A stretch of 64,000 bases of DNA, taken from the NCBI GenBank assembly GCA_023459275.1, contig JAEWVC010000085.1, positions 1-64,000 on the forward strand, in the 5' to 3' direction. The position numbers and the translations under genes were made by a program. The number at the start of each line of letters is the position of its first letter. Position 1 is the first letter of the stretch. This DNA is from Bacillota bacterium. Its GTDB lineage: Bacteria; Bacillota; Clostridia; Christensenellales; Aristaeellaceae. Positions 39,847-47,971 of the stretch are shown piece by piece. Below the pieces are notes generated by a model, which did no database searches, was not told the DNA's origin, and saw nothing but the letters and a program-made list of their open reading frames with translations.

Positions 39847-40365
39847 ATGGAGGTTGTCACGGGCCCTGACAGCATCCTGGATCAGGAGATATGCCGTTTG
39901 GTAGACCAGTATCAGACTGCGCTGCTTCGCATGTGCTATATGTATCTGCGCGATAGGGCACTGGCGGAGGACGCGGTGCAAGAAACGTTTCTGAAAGCTT
40001 ACAAGGCGCTGGATACATATCGCGGGGATGGCAGTGAAAAAGCATGGCTGATGCGGATCGCGATCAACACCTGCCGGGATATGCGGCGTTCCGCTTGGTT
40101 CCGCTATGTGGACCGGCGTATAACGCCGGAAATTATTCACGAACCATCGGTACAGATGGAGGAAGCGGATGAAGAGCTGACACTGGCGATTATGAAGCTG
40201 CCGGGAAAGCTTAAGGAAGTGGTCATGCTCTATTACTATCAGGGCATGAAAGTCGCAGAGATTGCCGACTCCTTAGCAGTATCGGCATCATCCGTATCCG
40301 GCCGGCTAAACCGTGCAAAGAATAAATTGCGCACAGCGCTGGAAAGGGGTTGCTTCAATGAGTGA
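39847..40365 (+). CDS. ECF-family RNA polymerase sigma factor
   Basis: A 172-residue sigma-70 family ECF factor. Region 2 has ALLRMCYMYLRDRALAEDAVQETFLKAYKALDTYRG (about 24-60), and region 4 (about 110-165) includes VAEIADSLAVSASSVSGRLNRAKNKLR. ATG 39847 follows AAGGAGGTGAG. Its last codons overlap the downstream membrane protein gene, the usual sigma/anti-sigma coupling. It is flanked by an ECF-type promoter and so probably autoregulates. It sits directly downstream of tRNA-Lys in a stretch flanked by tRNA-like repeats. Confidence 0.92.
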   Translation: MEVVTGPDSILDQEICRLVDQYQTALLRMCYMYLRDRALAEDAVQETFLKAYKALDTYRGDGSEKAWLMRIAINTCRDMRRSAWFRYVDRRITPEIIHEPSVQMEEADEELTLAIMKLPGKLKEVVMLYYYQGMKVAEIADSLAVSASSVSGRLNRAKNKLRTALERGCFNE

Positions 40366-41455
40366 ACACAAACAGGGTGATATGGTTCGCCGTGCTGTTG
40401 ACAGGAGCCTTTCCGGTTTGCAGGGCGACCCGTGGCTCGCCCAGCGCATACTGGCAAACGTGAAAGGAGAGGTAAAAGTGAAAAAGAAGCTGTCTATTGG
40501 GTTGGTGCTTGCTATCGTGCTGATATTGGCGACTGTGGCGGCCGCTATTGCGGCAACCCAGCTGGGCTGGGTGGACTATTTGGGCGCGATGCAAGGTATC
40601 ACCGTACCTAAGACGGCGCAGGAGGCGCTGAATGCCACCGCGCCGCAGCAGTTTCAGGTCGGCCCCATGACCTTTACATTCAATCAGCTGCTCGCAGACA
40701 AGCGCATGGTGATGAGTTCTGCTTCAGTCCATACCACGGATGGCTCCGAGGTGCTGTATGCAAATGATACAAACGTGTACGACGCAGTCGATGCTATCAG
40801 CAGTACGGTGCTTGAGCGCTACAATCTGGATTCAGGCCTCAGCTGGCTGGATGCCGCCAAGCAGTTGGATCTGCCCCTCTATGGCATTCGCGCGCTGGCC
40901 GAGATTGGCCAGGAGTATGATGACAACTCAGCCACAGAGGGAGCGTTGTGGAACGAGGACGGCTCTATCGCATACTTCAGTATGCCTATGCTCACGTCCA
41001 ATTCGGTCAAGAATGAGCTGCCTGTGACCCTCTATATGGCCGTAACGCAGTTCGACCCAAGCACGGGGGATGTCATCGGCATGTGGCAGGCGCGAGAGCC
41101 TATTACGCTCCCTGTGGCTCCCTTGCTGGCCGAAAAGACCTATCTTCCGGAAGGCGATGCCGAGATGAAGCGGATGAAGCTTTTGAGCATATACGCCGAG
41201 CAGTATGCCACGGGAATCTACCTGACCGGCACCTTTACCGTTCAAGAAGGCATGGCAGCGGATTCGGCGATGGGTGCGCTGTATCTCCTTGCCTACTGCG
41301 ACGGCGAAGGGAATGCTTTGCCGGCGGGCATCAATCTGGCCCATGCATTTACGGACAATCTGCCCACTGTAAAGCTGGAGACCATGACCTCTGCGGAAAC
41401 GCTGCCGGACAGTCTGATAGTGACCGACGGAACGGTGAAGATATCTGTGAAATGA
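40358..41455 (+). CDS. single-pass membrane protein, probable anti-sigma factor
   Basis: A 365-residue protein overlapping the sigma gene by 8 bp. The N-terminal 45 residues are cytoplasmic and basic (the likely sigma-binding part), one transmembrane helix follows (LSIGLVLAIVLILATVAAAIAA), and then a large extracytoplasmic domain rich in Thr, Ala and acidic residues. This layout resembles DUF4179-type proteins paired with ECF factors in Firmicutes. No zinc-binding anti-sigma HxxxCxxC motif was seen, so the anti-sigma role rests on gene position and topology. The signal sensed is unknown. Confidence 0.75.
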   Translation: MSEHKQGDMVRRAVDRSLSGLQGDPWLAQRILANVKGEVKVKKKLSIGLVLAIVLILATVAAAIAATQLGWVDYLGAMQGITVPKTAQEALNATAPQQFQVGPMTFTFNQLLADKRMVMSSASVHTTDGSEVLYANDTNVYDAVDAISSTVLERYNLDSGLSWLDAAKQLDLPLYGIRALAEIGQEYDDNSATEGALWNEDGSIAYFSMPMLTSNSVKNELPVTLYMAVTQFDPSTGDVIGMWQAREPITLPVAPLLAEKTYLPEGDAEMKRMKLLSIYAEQYATGIYLTGTFTVQEGMAADSAMGALYLLAYCDGEGNALPAGINLAHAFTDNLPTVKLETMTSAETLPDSLIVTDGTVKISVK

Positions 41456-41520
41456 ATCAATGGCAGGCCGGATGCAACTCTTTCTTCGCCCGGCCAGACT
41501 TTATGAGGAGGTAGGAACCT

Positions 41521-42714
41521 ATGAAGCGCGTTTTCAATTTTCTGCTGGTGATATGCATCCTCTTTTCTTCGGCTGCACTGGCGGAGGATCCGCGTCCGCC
41601 CCTTCGGTTGGGCGGAGCGGTTTCCGTAACCGACTATTGGGAAGAACACGGCATACCGACGGACCATGTAAGCTATGGCTGGGACGATTACATGACGATC
41701 GTTAAAAGCGGTACCGCCCCCGATCTTTACAGCTTCCGCACCGACAGCAATGATTTTTTTGCACCTAAAAATGCCGGCCTGCTGGCGGATCTGTCGGGCA
41801 GTGAGATCATTCGGGCCTGGACGGACCGCCTGCGCCCCGACATCAGGCACCTTGTCACTACCGGGGATGGCAAAATCGTCGGGCTTGCGGAATTTGTGAT
41901 TCTTTTTCCCATGTATTGGCGGCAGGACGCATGGGACGCAGCGGGCTTAACGGTTGAGGATGTACCCAAGAGCTACACAGAGCTGCTGGATTTTCTGGAA
42001 AAATGGATGGAGCGGATCGGGAAAAATCCTGAGAAGAATATCTGTGTTGCGGACACGCCTTATTCAGGGAAAAACCGGTACGTTCGCTGGCTGCTGGATA
42101 TGCTGATCAACTCCTGGGAGATGCAGCAGTATGAGGCGGGAGAAACGCTGAATTTCAACACGCCAGCGTTCGTTGCGCTGCTTGAACGCACACAGGACAT
42201 CGGCCTGCGGCTTTATAAGGCGGAGTCAATTGGAAAGGAGAGCCTAAACATGCTGCAGCTTTTTGAAAACTACAACGGCGGGGAGCGTTACAACGCCGGC
42301 AGGGAATATGGTCTGTCCCACACCGTGCCTTTCCGCATCACCGGCGGCCAGCCGGAGCTGATGCGGGGCGTGGCAGGAATATCTGTTGTTCCTGCGGACA
42401 GCCAGTGGCTCTTCGAAATCATGGGCCGTATGGAAAACAGCCTGGCGGACAGGGGCCTCAATGGGGGAGGGAATGCGGAGCTTCTCACGGACGTACAGCC
42501 CAGAACGTACAACCCCAAAGATGCCTATTCTCCCGCCACTGTCACAGCGGGGTATTTAAAAGACTTGGATGACTATACGGGTACAGTATGCTTTGCGCCG
42601 ATGCGGACGTTTGATATGCACGAGGGTGCCTTGGTGAAATTTTGGACAGGCCAATTGCCGGCGGAGGAGCTGGCGGCGCAGATCAGCGAGCCCAAGCGCG
42701 ATCCAAACGAATAG
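41521..42714 (+). CDS. orphan extracellular solute-binding protein (family 1-like)
   Basis: A 397-residue exported protein with a Sec signal peptide (MKRVFNFLLVICILFSSAALAED, cleavage near 21) and no lipobox. The body resembles family 1 binding proteins: PDLYSF near 62, the FVILFPMYWRQDAWDAAGL segment typical of sugar/oligosaccharide binders near 122-140, and a late GVAGISVVPADSQ. No ABC permease or ATPase is adjacent. Position after the sigma/anti-sigma pair suggests it is the regulon target or an extracellular sensor rather than a standard importer component. The start follows GAGGAGGTAGG. Confidence 0.78.
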   Translation: MKRVFNFLLVICILFSSAALAEDPRPPLRLGGAVSVTDYWEEHGIPTDHVSYGWDDYMTIVKSGTAPDLYSFRTDSNDFFAPKNAGLLADLSGSEIIRAWTDRLRPDIRHLVTTGDGKIVGLAEFVILFPMYWRQDAWDAAGLTVEDVPKSYTELLDFLEKWMERIGKNPEKNICVADTPYSGKNRYVRWLLDMLINSWEMQQYEAGETLNFNTPAFVALLERTQDIGLRLYKAESIGKESLNMLQLFENYNGGERYNAGREYGLSHTVPFRITGGQPELMRGVAGISVVPADSQWLFEIMGRMENSLADRGLNGGGNAELLTDVQPRTYNPKDAYSPATVTAGYLKDLDDYTGTVCFAPMRTFDMHEGALVKFWTGQLPAEELAAQISEPKRDPNE

Positions 42715-42776
42715 GGGAAAAGGATGATGGAAAGCACTTGATCAAGACAAGGGAAAGAACATCCGCTCCGGAACGT

Positions 42777-42815
42777 GAGCCAAGAACCGCCAAATTTCTG
42801 TGATGGCTCCTTTTT
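42777..42815 (+). terminator. terminator after the orphan binding protein
   Basis: GAGCCA paired with TGGCTC across a 21-nt loop, followed by CTTTTT. Confidence 0.6.
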
Positions 42816-42849
42816 CCCGGACAGGGGATATCATTTTCGGTTTTCTTCA

Positions 42850-42932
42850 TCAGTGTGACAGAGTTCGGACCCCTGACAGTGTGCCAGGTGCCGCCCCTTG
42901 AAACCATTCGGTTTTCAAGGGGTGGCTTTTTC
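42850..42932 (+). pseudogene. decayed tRNA 3' end plus terminator, partial duplicate of the tRNA-Lys end
   Basis: 42850-42886 reads like the 3' part of a tRNA: GTGT variable region, CAGAG-TTCGGAC-CCCTG as a damaged T-arm, then an acceptor-like strand ending GTGTGCCA. It aligns with the 3' part of tRNA-Lys at 39474-39549. Directly after it (42890-42932) is a hairpin and T-run with the same core (CCCCTTGAAA.CATTC.GTTTTC.AGGGG) as the tRNA-Lys terminator. No 5' half exists, so it is not a functional tRNA. The rest of the 42715-43045 gap holds nothing else I can identify. Confidence 0.55.
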
Positions 42933-43045
42933 ATACAGGATTCTTTGGCCTGCCCATCGAATCTAACAATAGAGCCGTGTACAGGCCATAGGCGCAGGTA
43001 CCTCATTATGCAATAAGGAAGCGATGCAATAGGAGAGTGGTTGCC

Positions 43046-44413
43046 GTGCCCAGTAAAGAAAAGATATCCAACGGTGTGCTGTATCCCGGAGCGCCGGATT
43101 CCCTTGACGCTGCAGATTATGCGGCGCGGCCGTCGTGGCCTGAAGATCGGCCGGCGCAAAGACCTTTTCCCAAAAACTTCCTATACCTGTTTTTCTTAAG
43201 CATGGGTCTCCTGTTCATTCTGCTTGCCTTTCTTTTCAACACACTCTGGGAAATCTTAACCGGCAGTCTTGTCATCCTTACATCACCAGCCAATCTGCTG
43301 ACAGATTATTTTCAATTGGCCAATATCGGCGCAACGCTTATGAACGCCGGCTTGATGCTGCTGCTGAGCATCAGCGTGCTTCGGTGGAGGCGCATTGAAA
43401 TATCCGGCTCCATTATTGCGGCGATTTTCACGGTGGCCGGGTTTTCATTTTTCGGGAAAAACCTGTATAACACGCTTCCCATCATGCTGGGTGTTTTCTT
43501 ATATTCCAAGGCGATACGGCAGCCCTTTGAGAAATATATCCTTCACGCCTTGTTCGGAACGGCGCTGTGTCCCCTGGTCAGCGAGCTTTCTTTCAATCTG
43601 GGCCTGCCTCCGCCCCTTGGCATTTTGCTGGGGATTGGTACCGGCATGGCGGCTGGCTTTATGGTTGCGCCCCTTTCTGTGCATTTCATCAAATTCCATC
43701 AGGGCTGCAGCCTGTATAATATCGGTTTTACGGCCGGGATCATCGGCATGATTATTATGGCGGTGCTGCGTGGGTTTGGTGTGGAGATCGACACGGTCAA
43801 CATTTTGTCGTCAGGCAATAACGCCGGTTTTTCCGCAATCCTCTACGGCCTGTTCGCGGTTCTTTTCCTGTGTGGGCTCTATGCGAACCATTGGCGAATC
43901 AGGGGCTTTGGGCGGCTTTTGAGCCAAACGGGGGTGCTGGGCACGGATTTTGTCCCGGTTTCCGGCCTAGGGGTGACGCTGATGAACATGGCGCTGCTGG
44001 GAATGCTTTCCACCGGCTATGTGCTGGCGCTGGACGGGGAACTGAATGGGCCGGTGATCGGCGGCATCTTCACGGTGGTGGGCTTTGGCGCGTATGGGAA
44101 GCATATCAAAAATGTGGTTCCGGTACTGCTGGGCGTCTTCCTTGTCAATCTTTTCAACATTCACGCAGGCAATGCTTCCGTTGCCCTGATGGCAGCGCTA
44201 TTCGGCACAACGCTGGCGCCGGTCGCGGGCAGGTACGGCTTTGCCGCAGGCGTTTTTGCGGGGATGCTCCACATGTCGCTGGTGAGCAATATTAGCTTTC
44301 TTCACGCCGGCATGAACCTATACAACAACGGTTTCGCCGGAGGATTCATCGCCGCAGCGCTCTGCCCTCTTTTCGATGCCATGATGGAAATCAAAAAGGC
44401 ATGGAAAAATTAG
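43046..44413 (+). CDS. DUF1576 family multi-pass membrane protein
   Basis: A protein of about 455 residues with some 11-12 hydrophobic segments after a soluble N-terminal stretch of 45 residues. Two internally similar halves are visible (each with an xxLMNxxLLxxLS segment, then I..IFTVxGFxxFGK), pointing to an inverted or tandem repeat transporter-like fold. It belongs to the DUF1576 family of unknown function. GTG 43046 is chosen because AGGAGAG lies 9 bp upstream. It precedes the UbiA prenyltransferase and electron-transfer genes; a link to them is only positional. Confidence 0.78.
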   Translation: MPSKEKISNGVLYPGAPDSLDAADYAARPSWPEDRPAQRPFPKNFLYLFFLSMGLLFILLAFLFNTLWEILTGSLVILTSPANLLTDYFQLANIGATLMNAGLMLLLSISVLRWRRIEISGSIIAAIFTVAGFSFFGKNLYNTLPIMLGVFLYSKAIRQPFEKYILHALFGTALCPLVSELSFNLGLPPPLGILLGIGTGMAAGFMVAPLSVHFIKFHQGCSLYNIGFTAGIIGMIIMAVLRGFGVEIDTVNILSSGNNAGFSAILYGLFAVLFLCGLYANHWRIRGFGRLLSQTGVLGTDFVPVSGLGVTLMNMALLGMLSTGYVLALDGELNGPVIGGIFTVVGFGAYGKHIKNVVPVLLGVFLVNLFNIHAGNASVALMAALFGTTLAPVAGRYGFAAGVFAGMLHMSLVSNISFLHAGMNLYNNGFAGGFIAAALCPLFDAMMEIKKAWKN

Positions 44414-44502
44414 CCTTCCCATCCTTGACGAATTTTTCAAAACACCGTATGATGCTAAAGGTGGCTTAAGAAAACGGTACTCAAGCATAAAAAGAGGGAT
44501 GG

Positions 44503-45444
44503 ATGTATATGATGCGCAATGATCGCAGCGTATGGAAGCGGTGGATCAAATTTGTTGAGCTTAGCACCAAACTGCTGAGCTTGACCCCATTTTTTATCGG
44601 TACGGCATACAGCCTTTATCGGAACGGCACCCTGAATCTGTCGGCAACGGTCATCCTGCTGATCGCCGTGTTCTTCTGGTCTCTTACCGTGACAATGATC
44701 AACAACTTTATCGATAAGCGCAGGGAAGGAGGGGAGACGCACTTCAGCACAGGCGTATCCCTGGCGCTGATCTTCGGGACAGGCGGCGCTTCCATGCTCC
44801 TGGGGCTGTGGCTGGCCTGGCTTTATGGGCTGCCGGTCCTGATTGCCGGAGCCATCTCCTTCGGCGTGGGCATTCTGTATTCTTTCGGGCCGATCTCCAT
44901 ATCCAAAACGCCCTATGGCGAGATCGCCTCAGGGCTGACGGAGGGCTTTCTGGTAATATTTCTTGCGGTATACGTAAACGCTGGCGCTGGCACGGCGCAA
45001 TATGCGGATGTGCGCTTTGACGGGCGGACACTGCTGGTTACCATGGATTGGGTGAACATGCTGCTGTTGTTCATACTGGCGCTGCCGAATATGTGCTGCA
45101 CATCCAATATCATGCTGGCAAATAATATTTGTGATGTGGAACGGGATGTGAAAAGTGACCGGTACACGCTGCCTTATTATATCGGCCAGAAAAACTCCTT
45201 GCGGCTGTATTATGCGCTGTATGGCGCCGCCTATCTTGCCATCGCGCTGGCGGTTGCCCTGCGTGTGCTTTCTCCGGTGAGCCTTGCGGCGCTCCTGACA
45301 GCTCCGCTGGTGTACAAGAACGTCCGGAAGTTTGCCGCAAACCCGGTCAAGGCCGAGACCTTCATCCTGACGGTGAAGAACTACGCGCTGCTGTTGTATG
45401 GCTATCTGCTGACGATTCTTGCCGGCTGGGTCATTTTTGGATAA
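44503..45444 (+). CDS. UbiA-family prenyltransferase (MenA/DmkA-like)
   Basis: A 313-residue integral membrane prenyltransferase with about eight to nine helices. Both Asp-rich, Mg-binding motifs are present: NNFIDKRRE near 66-74 and NNICDVERDVKSD near 204-216. The family joins a polyprenyl chain to an aromatic ring, e.g. 1,4-dihydroxy-2-naphthoate to demethylmenaquinone. The nearby polyprenyl diphosphate synthase (47972) and Ndh2 (48972) match the dedicated quinone branch (DmkA/DmkB) of flavin-based extracellular electron transfer in Listeria. A repeat fragment follows its stop codon. Confidence 0.88.
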   Translation: MYMMRNDRSVWKRWIKFVELSTKLLSLTPFFIGTAYSLYRNGTLNLSATVILLIAVFFWSLTVTMINNFIDKRREGGETHFSTGVSLALIFGTGGASMLLGLWLAWLYGLPVLIAGAISFGVGILYSFGPISISKTPYGEIASGLTEGFLVIFLAVYVNAGAGTAQYADVRFDGRTLLVTMDWVNMLLLFILALPNMCCTSNIMLANNICDVERDVKSDRYTLPYYIGQKNSLRLYYALYGAAYLAIALAVALRVLSPVSLAALLTAPLVYKNVRKFAANPVKAETFILTVKNYALLLYGYLLTILAGWVIFG

Positions 45445-45453
45445 ACAGGATCG

Positions 45454-45473
45454 TGCTATTTCCAAATATTATC
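45454..45473. repeat. 20-bp fragment of the palindromic repeat family
   Basis: TGCTATTTCCAAATATTATC differs only slightly from the left end of copy A at 6442 (TACTATTTCCAAACATTAT). It lies between the converging ubiA-like and apbE genes and touches the apbE stop codon. Confidence 0.45.
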
Positions 45474-46527
45474 AGGGCTGATTTTTGATCATGGCTGCGA
45501 AGCCGCCGGTCATCTCAATGGTACCATCCGGCAGCACCCAGCAGGCCTCCACATTCCCAAGGCCCGCAACCAGCTCCTTTCCCGCATCAAGGGGCATGCA
45601 GAACAGTGAGGTGCTCAATCCGTCGGCCAGGCCTGAGTCCGCGGTGACCACGGATACGGAGGAAAAGTAGGTGGCGGGCATCAGGGTGTCCGGGTCGATG
45701 ATATGGTTGTAGGCCACGCCGTCCACGGTGTAATACCTTTGGTACGCGCCGGAGGTGACCACGGACAGCCCGTCGATGTTCAGGGTAAACAGGCGGTCCT
45801 GCTCCGATCCCTTGTCGGGATTCTGGATGGCCACACCCCAGGGCGAACCGTCGGGCTTTCGGCCAATGGCACGGACGTTGCCGCCGATGGAAAGCAACAC
45901 ATTCTTTCTTCCCGAACGCTGGATGGCTGCAGCCGCCTGCTCTGTGGCGTAGCCTTTGGCGACGGCACCCACATCCAGGGACATTTGGGGGTCCTGTAAA
46001 TAGACAGTGCTCGCTTTTTCATCAATGATCATATCGTCGATATTGATGTGCAGAGCAGCCTCCCGCAGCATGTCCATGGGCGGCAGCCGCGCGGCGGAGG
46101 GATCATCAATGCCCTCCTCGCGGTACGTATGCCAGATGCGGAGCACCGCGCCCATAGCCACGTTTGTCTTCCCATCCGTGATCCGATCGATCTCTCTGCT
46201 CATTTGAAGCAGGTCAATGATTCTTTGATCCACCTTGACAGGGGCAATCCCCGCGTTATCGTTGATTGTTTTGATGGATACCGCCGCATCGTCGTGGTAG
46301 ATGTCATAGAGCTGATGAAATTCCGCCAGCGTATCATGGGTTTCCTGCGAAAACGCGGAAAAGGCTTCCTTATCCGTATCGTAGCCGATGATCATGGAGA
46401 CGGTATCGAACAGATCCAGGAACGACGCCTCATAGCGCTTCTGCTCTTTTTGAAAACTGGGCACGGTGAACAGCGCCAGCATAAAAAGGCAGGGCAGCAG
46501 CGTTTTTTGAAGGATGGTCTTTCTCAT
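45472..46527 (-). CDS. apbE: FAD:protein FMN transferase (ApbE/FmnB)
   Basis: A 351-residue exported ApbE-family protein. An N-terminal hydrophobic segment (TLLPCLFMLALFTVPSF) anchors or exports it; it lacks a clear lipobox. The body has the family motifs LFDTV near 39, SLDVGAVAKGYA (Mg/FAD site) near 177-188, LLSIGGNVRAIG, YNHIIDPDT with the catalytic-region His, and ADGLSTSLF. It attaches FMN from FAD to Thr of FMN-binding domains outside the membrane. The neighbouring FMN-binding lipoprotein (46625) is the obvious substrate, and the membrane protein at 31090 is another. Confidence 0.92.
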   Translation of the reverse strand: MRKTILQKTLLPCLFMLALFTVPSFQKEQKRYEASFLDLFDTVSMIIGYDTDKEAFSAFSQETHDTLAEFHQLYDIYHDDAAVSIKTINDNAGIAPVKVDQRIIDLLQMSREIDRITDGKTNVAMGAVLRIWHTYREEGIDDPSAARLPPMDMLREAALHINIDDMIIDEKASTVYLQDPQMSLDVGAVAKGYATEQAAAAIQRSGRKNVLLSIGGNVRAIGRKPDGSPWGVAIQNPDKGSEQDRLFTLNIDGLSVVTSGAYQRYYTVDGVAYNHIIDPDTLMPATYFSSVSVVTADSGLADGLSTSLFCMPLDAGKELVAGLGNVEACWVLPDGTIEMTGGFAAMIKNQP

Positions 46528-46564
46528 TATGACACCTTCCGTGCAAATGATAGGGCGGGCGACT

Positions 46565-46607
46565 GAAAAACAAAGGCGCCGGTTCCAAATGGGAAACCGG
46601 CGCTTTG
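46565..46607 (-). terminator. terminator between the FMN-binding protein and apbE genes
   Basis: On the minus strand: CAAAGCGCCGGTTTCCC / GGAACCGGCGCCTTTG stem followed by TTTTT. It probably reduces apbE expression relative to the abundant lipoprotein. Confidence 0.7.
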
Positions 46608-46624
46608 TTTTGATTGCAACAGGC

Positions 46625-47641
46625 TTACTTCGCGGTCGCAGCGGCGGCGGCGACGACCTGCTGGAAGTTCGCGATGCTTACCGTGGTGCCGGCCAGCACG
46701 TCCGCATCGGTGGCGTGGCTCTTTTCATCCACGGCGATAGCGGAAACTTCTTCGGCGGTCTTGCCCTTGATATAGGCGGCGAAAGCGTTGGCCTGCTCGT
46801 ACCACTCCTTGCCCAGAGAGGAGCTGGCCTTCATGCCGTAGCCCTCCTTGAGCACTTGCTTGGAAAGCTGCGGAACGGTGAGGTCGGTGGTGAGTTCACC
46901 CTTGGCGTTGAACTTTACGGAGAACTGGGAGGCATCCAGCACAGAGCTGGTGACCTTGCCGTCGGCATCGAAGGTGGTGGCGGTGTAATACGCATAGGCA
47001 TAGCCTGTGCCATCGGCATCAGCGGTGGCATCCTTGGAGTGGCTGGCCACTTCCACGGAAACGGCCACGCCCAGCTTGTCGCTGGCCTTGGCGCCCAGGT
47101 CCTGGGCATTCTGGCAGGCCTGCGTGACAGCCTGGATGATCTGGCTCAGGGTAATGGTGGCGCCGGAGCGGACATCTTCGCCCGTGGCATGGCCGGTTTC
47201 GTCCAGGGGAACGGCGGCGATTTCCTCAGCCGTCTTGCCTACGCAGTAAGCTGCGAAAGAAGCGGCCTGCTCGTACCACTCCTTGCCCAGGGCGGAGCTG
47301 GCCTTCATGCCGTAGGCATCGCCTTTTTCGTCCTTGGAAATGATGGGGGCAGTCAGGTCGCTGGTGATCTTGCCGGTGGCATCGAAGGTGACCTTCGCCT
47401 GGTAGCTGTCTACGACGCATTTGACAACCTTGCCGTCCGCGTCTACCGTGACGCCGGCATACATGGGATAGACCTGCACAGCACCGGCGGCATCCGCCGT
47501 GGCGGCCTTGGTGCCGGAGAAGCCCGCTACAACCGCGAAGCCGGTTTTGACGGCAACGTCCTCAGACAAGCCAACGGTGGCGCAGCTGCACAGCACGAAC
47601 AGGGTAACAAGAACCATCAGGGCAGAAATGGATTTTCTCAT
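46625..47641 (-). CDS. two-domain FMN-binding lipoprotein (PplA-like)
   Basis: A 338-residue exported protein. The N-terminus (MRKSISALMVLVTLFVLCSC) has a lipobox-like L-C-S-C at 17-20. Two tandem copies of an FMN-binding domain of about 130 residues follow, each with a KASS(A)LGKEWYEQA segment. The first has a flavinylation motif, EDVRSGATIT; the second has ADVLAGTTVS, which departs from the S-G-A-T consensus, so only one covalent FMN may be attached. PplA of Listeria likewise has two such domains and carries electrons out to extracellular acceptors. It is transcribed toward apbE, its likely modifying enzyme. Confidence 0.85.
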   Translation of the reverse strand: MRKSISALMVLVTLFVLCSCATVGLSEDVAVKTGFAVVAGFSGTKAATADAAGAVQVYPMYAGVTVDADGKVVKCVVDSYQAKVTFDATGKITSDLTAPIISKDEKGDAYGMKASSALGKEWYEQAASFAAYCVGKTAEEIAAVPLDETGHATGEDVRSGATITLSQIIQAVTQACQNAQDLGAKASDKLGVAVSVEVASHSKDATADADGTGYAYAYYTATTFDADGKVTSSVLDASQFSVKFNAKGELTTDLTVPQLSKQVLKEGYGMKASSSLGKEWYEQANAFAAYIKGKTAEEVSAIAVDEKSHATDADVLAGTTVSIANFQQVVAAAAATAK

Positions 47642-47971
47642 GCCAATACCTCACTTTGTTTTTATTTTGCGGCGGTCCGACGGAATCGAACCTGTTACCA
47701 ATGTATATAAGTTCGCCAGCAATTTAACGGTTCCTGCCGGATTCACCGGCTTGGCCGCATTTTGTCGCCCCATGCGTCACGGGTCACACACGGCCATAAG
47801 AACCACAAGACAACGGCCTAAAATCCTTTACCCCCTTTTCCGGCCCTGAAACTTGCGCATAAATGTGGCGAGAACCATTGGGCTGCCTGCGGTATTGATT
47901 ATTGCCGCAGGGCTGTCAGACAATGCGCTGGAGAAAGGGAGAACCTGCCATGGGATTGCTTTTCCGGCATT
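47642..47971 (-). promoter_or_regulatory. 330-bp gap, possible structured leader of the FMN-binding lipoprotein gene
   Basis: No gene was seen. On the minus strand the stretch contains a GGCCGTT..ATGGCC hairpin, GCCGG-TGAAT-CCGGC, and GGTTCGA-TTCCG-TCGGACC just before the AGTGAGGT ribosome binding site. This density of stems suggests a structured 5' leader. It does not match the cobalamin, c-di-GMP or ydaO classes well enough to name. Confidence 0.4.

Noticed and set aside
47675..47710. A tRNA T-arm remnant (GGTTCGATTCC on the minus strand).
   Set aside because: The flanking sequence does not form a T-stem or an acceptor stem. It is better explained as part of a local hairpin before the ribosome binding site.
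47740..47830. Cobalamin or ydaO-type riboswitch suggested by GCCGGTGAATCCGGC.
   Set aside because: The conserved GCCACTG box of cobalamin riboswitches and the ydaO core were not found; the match is limited to one short stem-loop.
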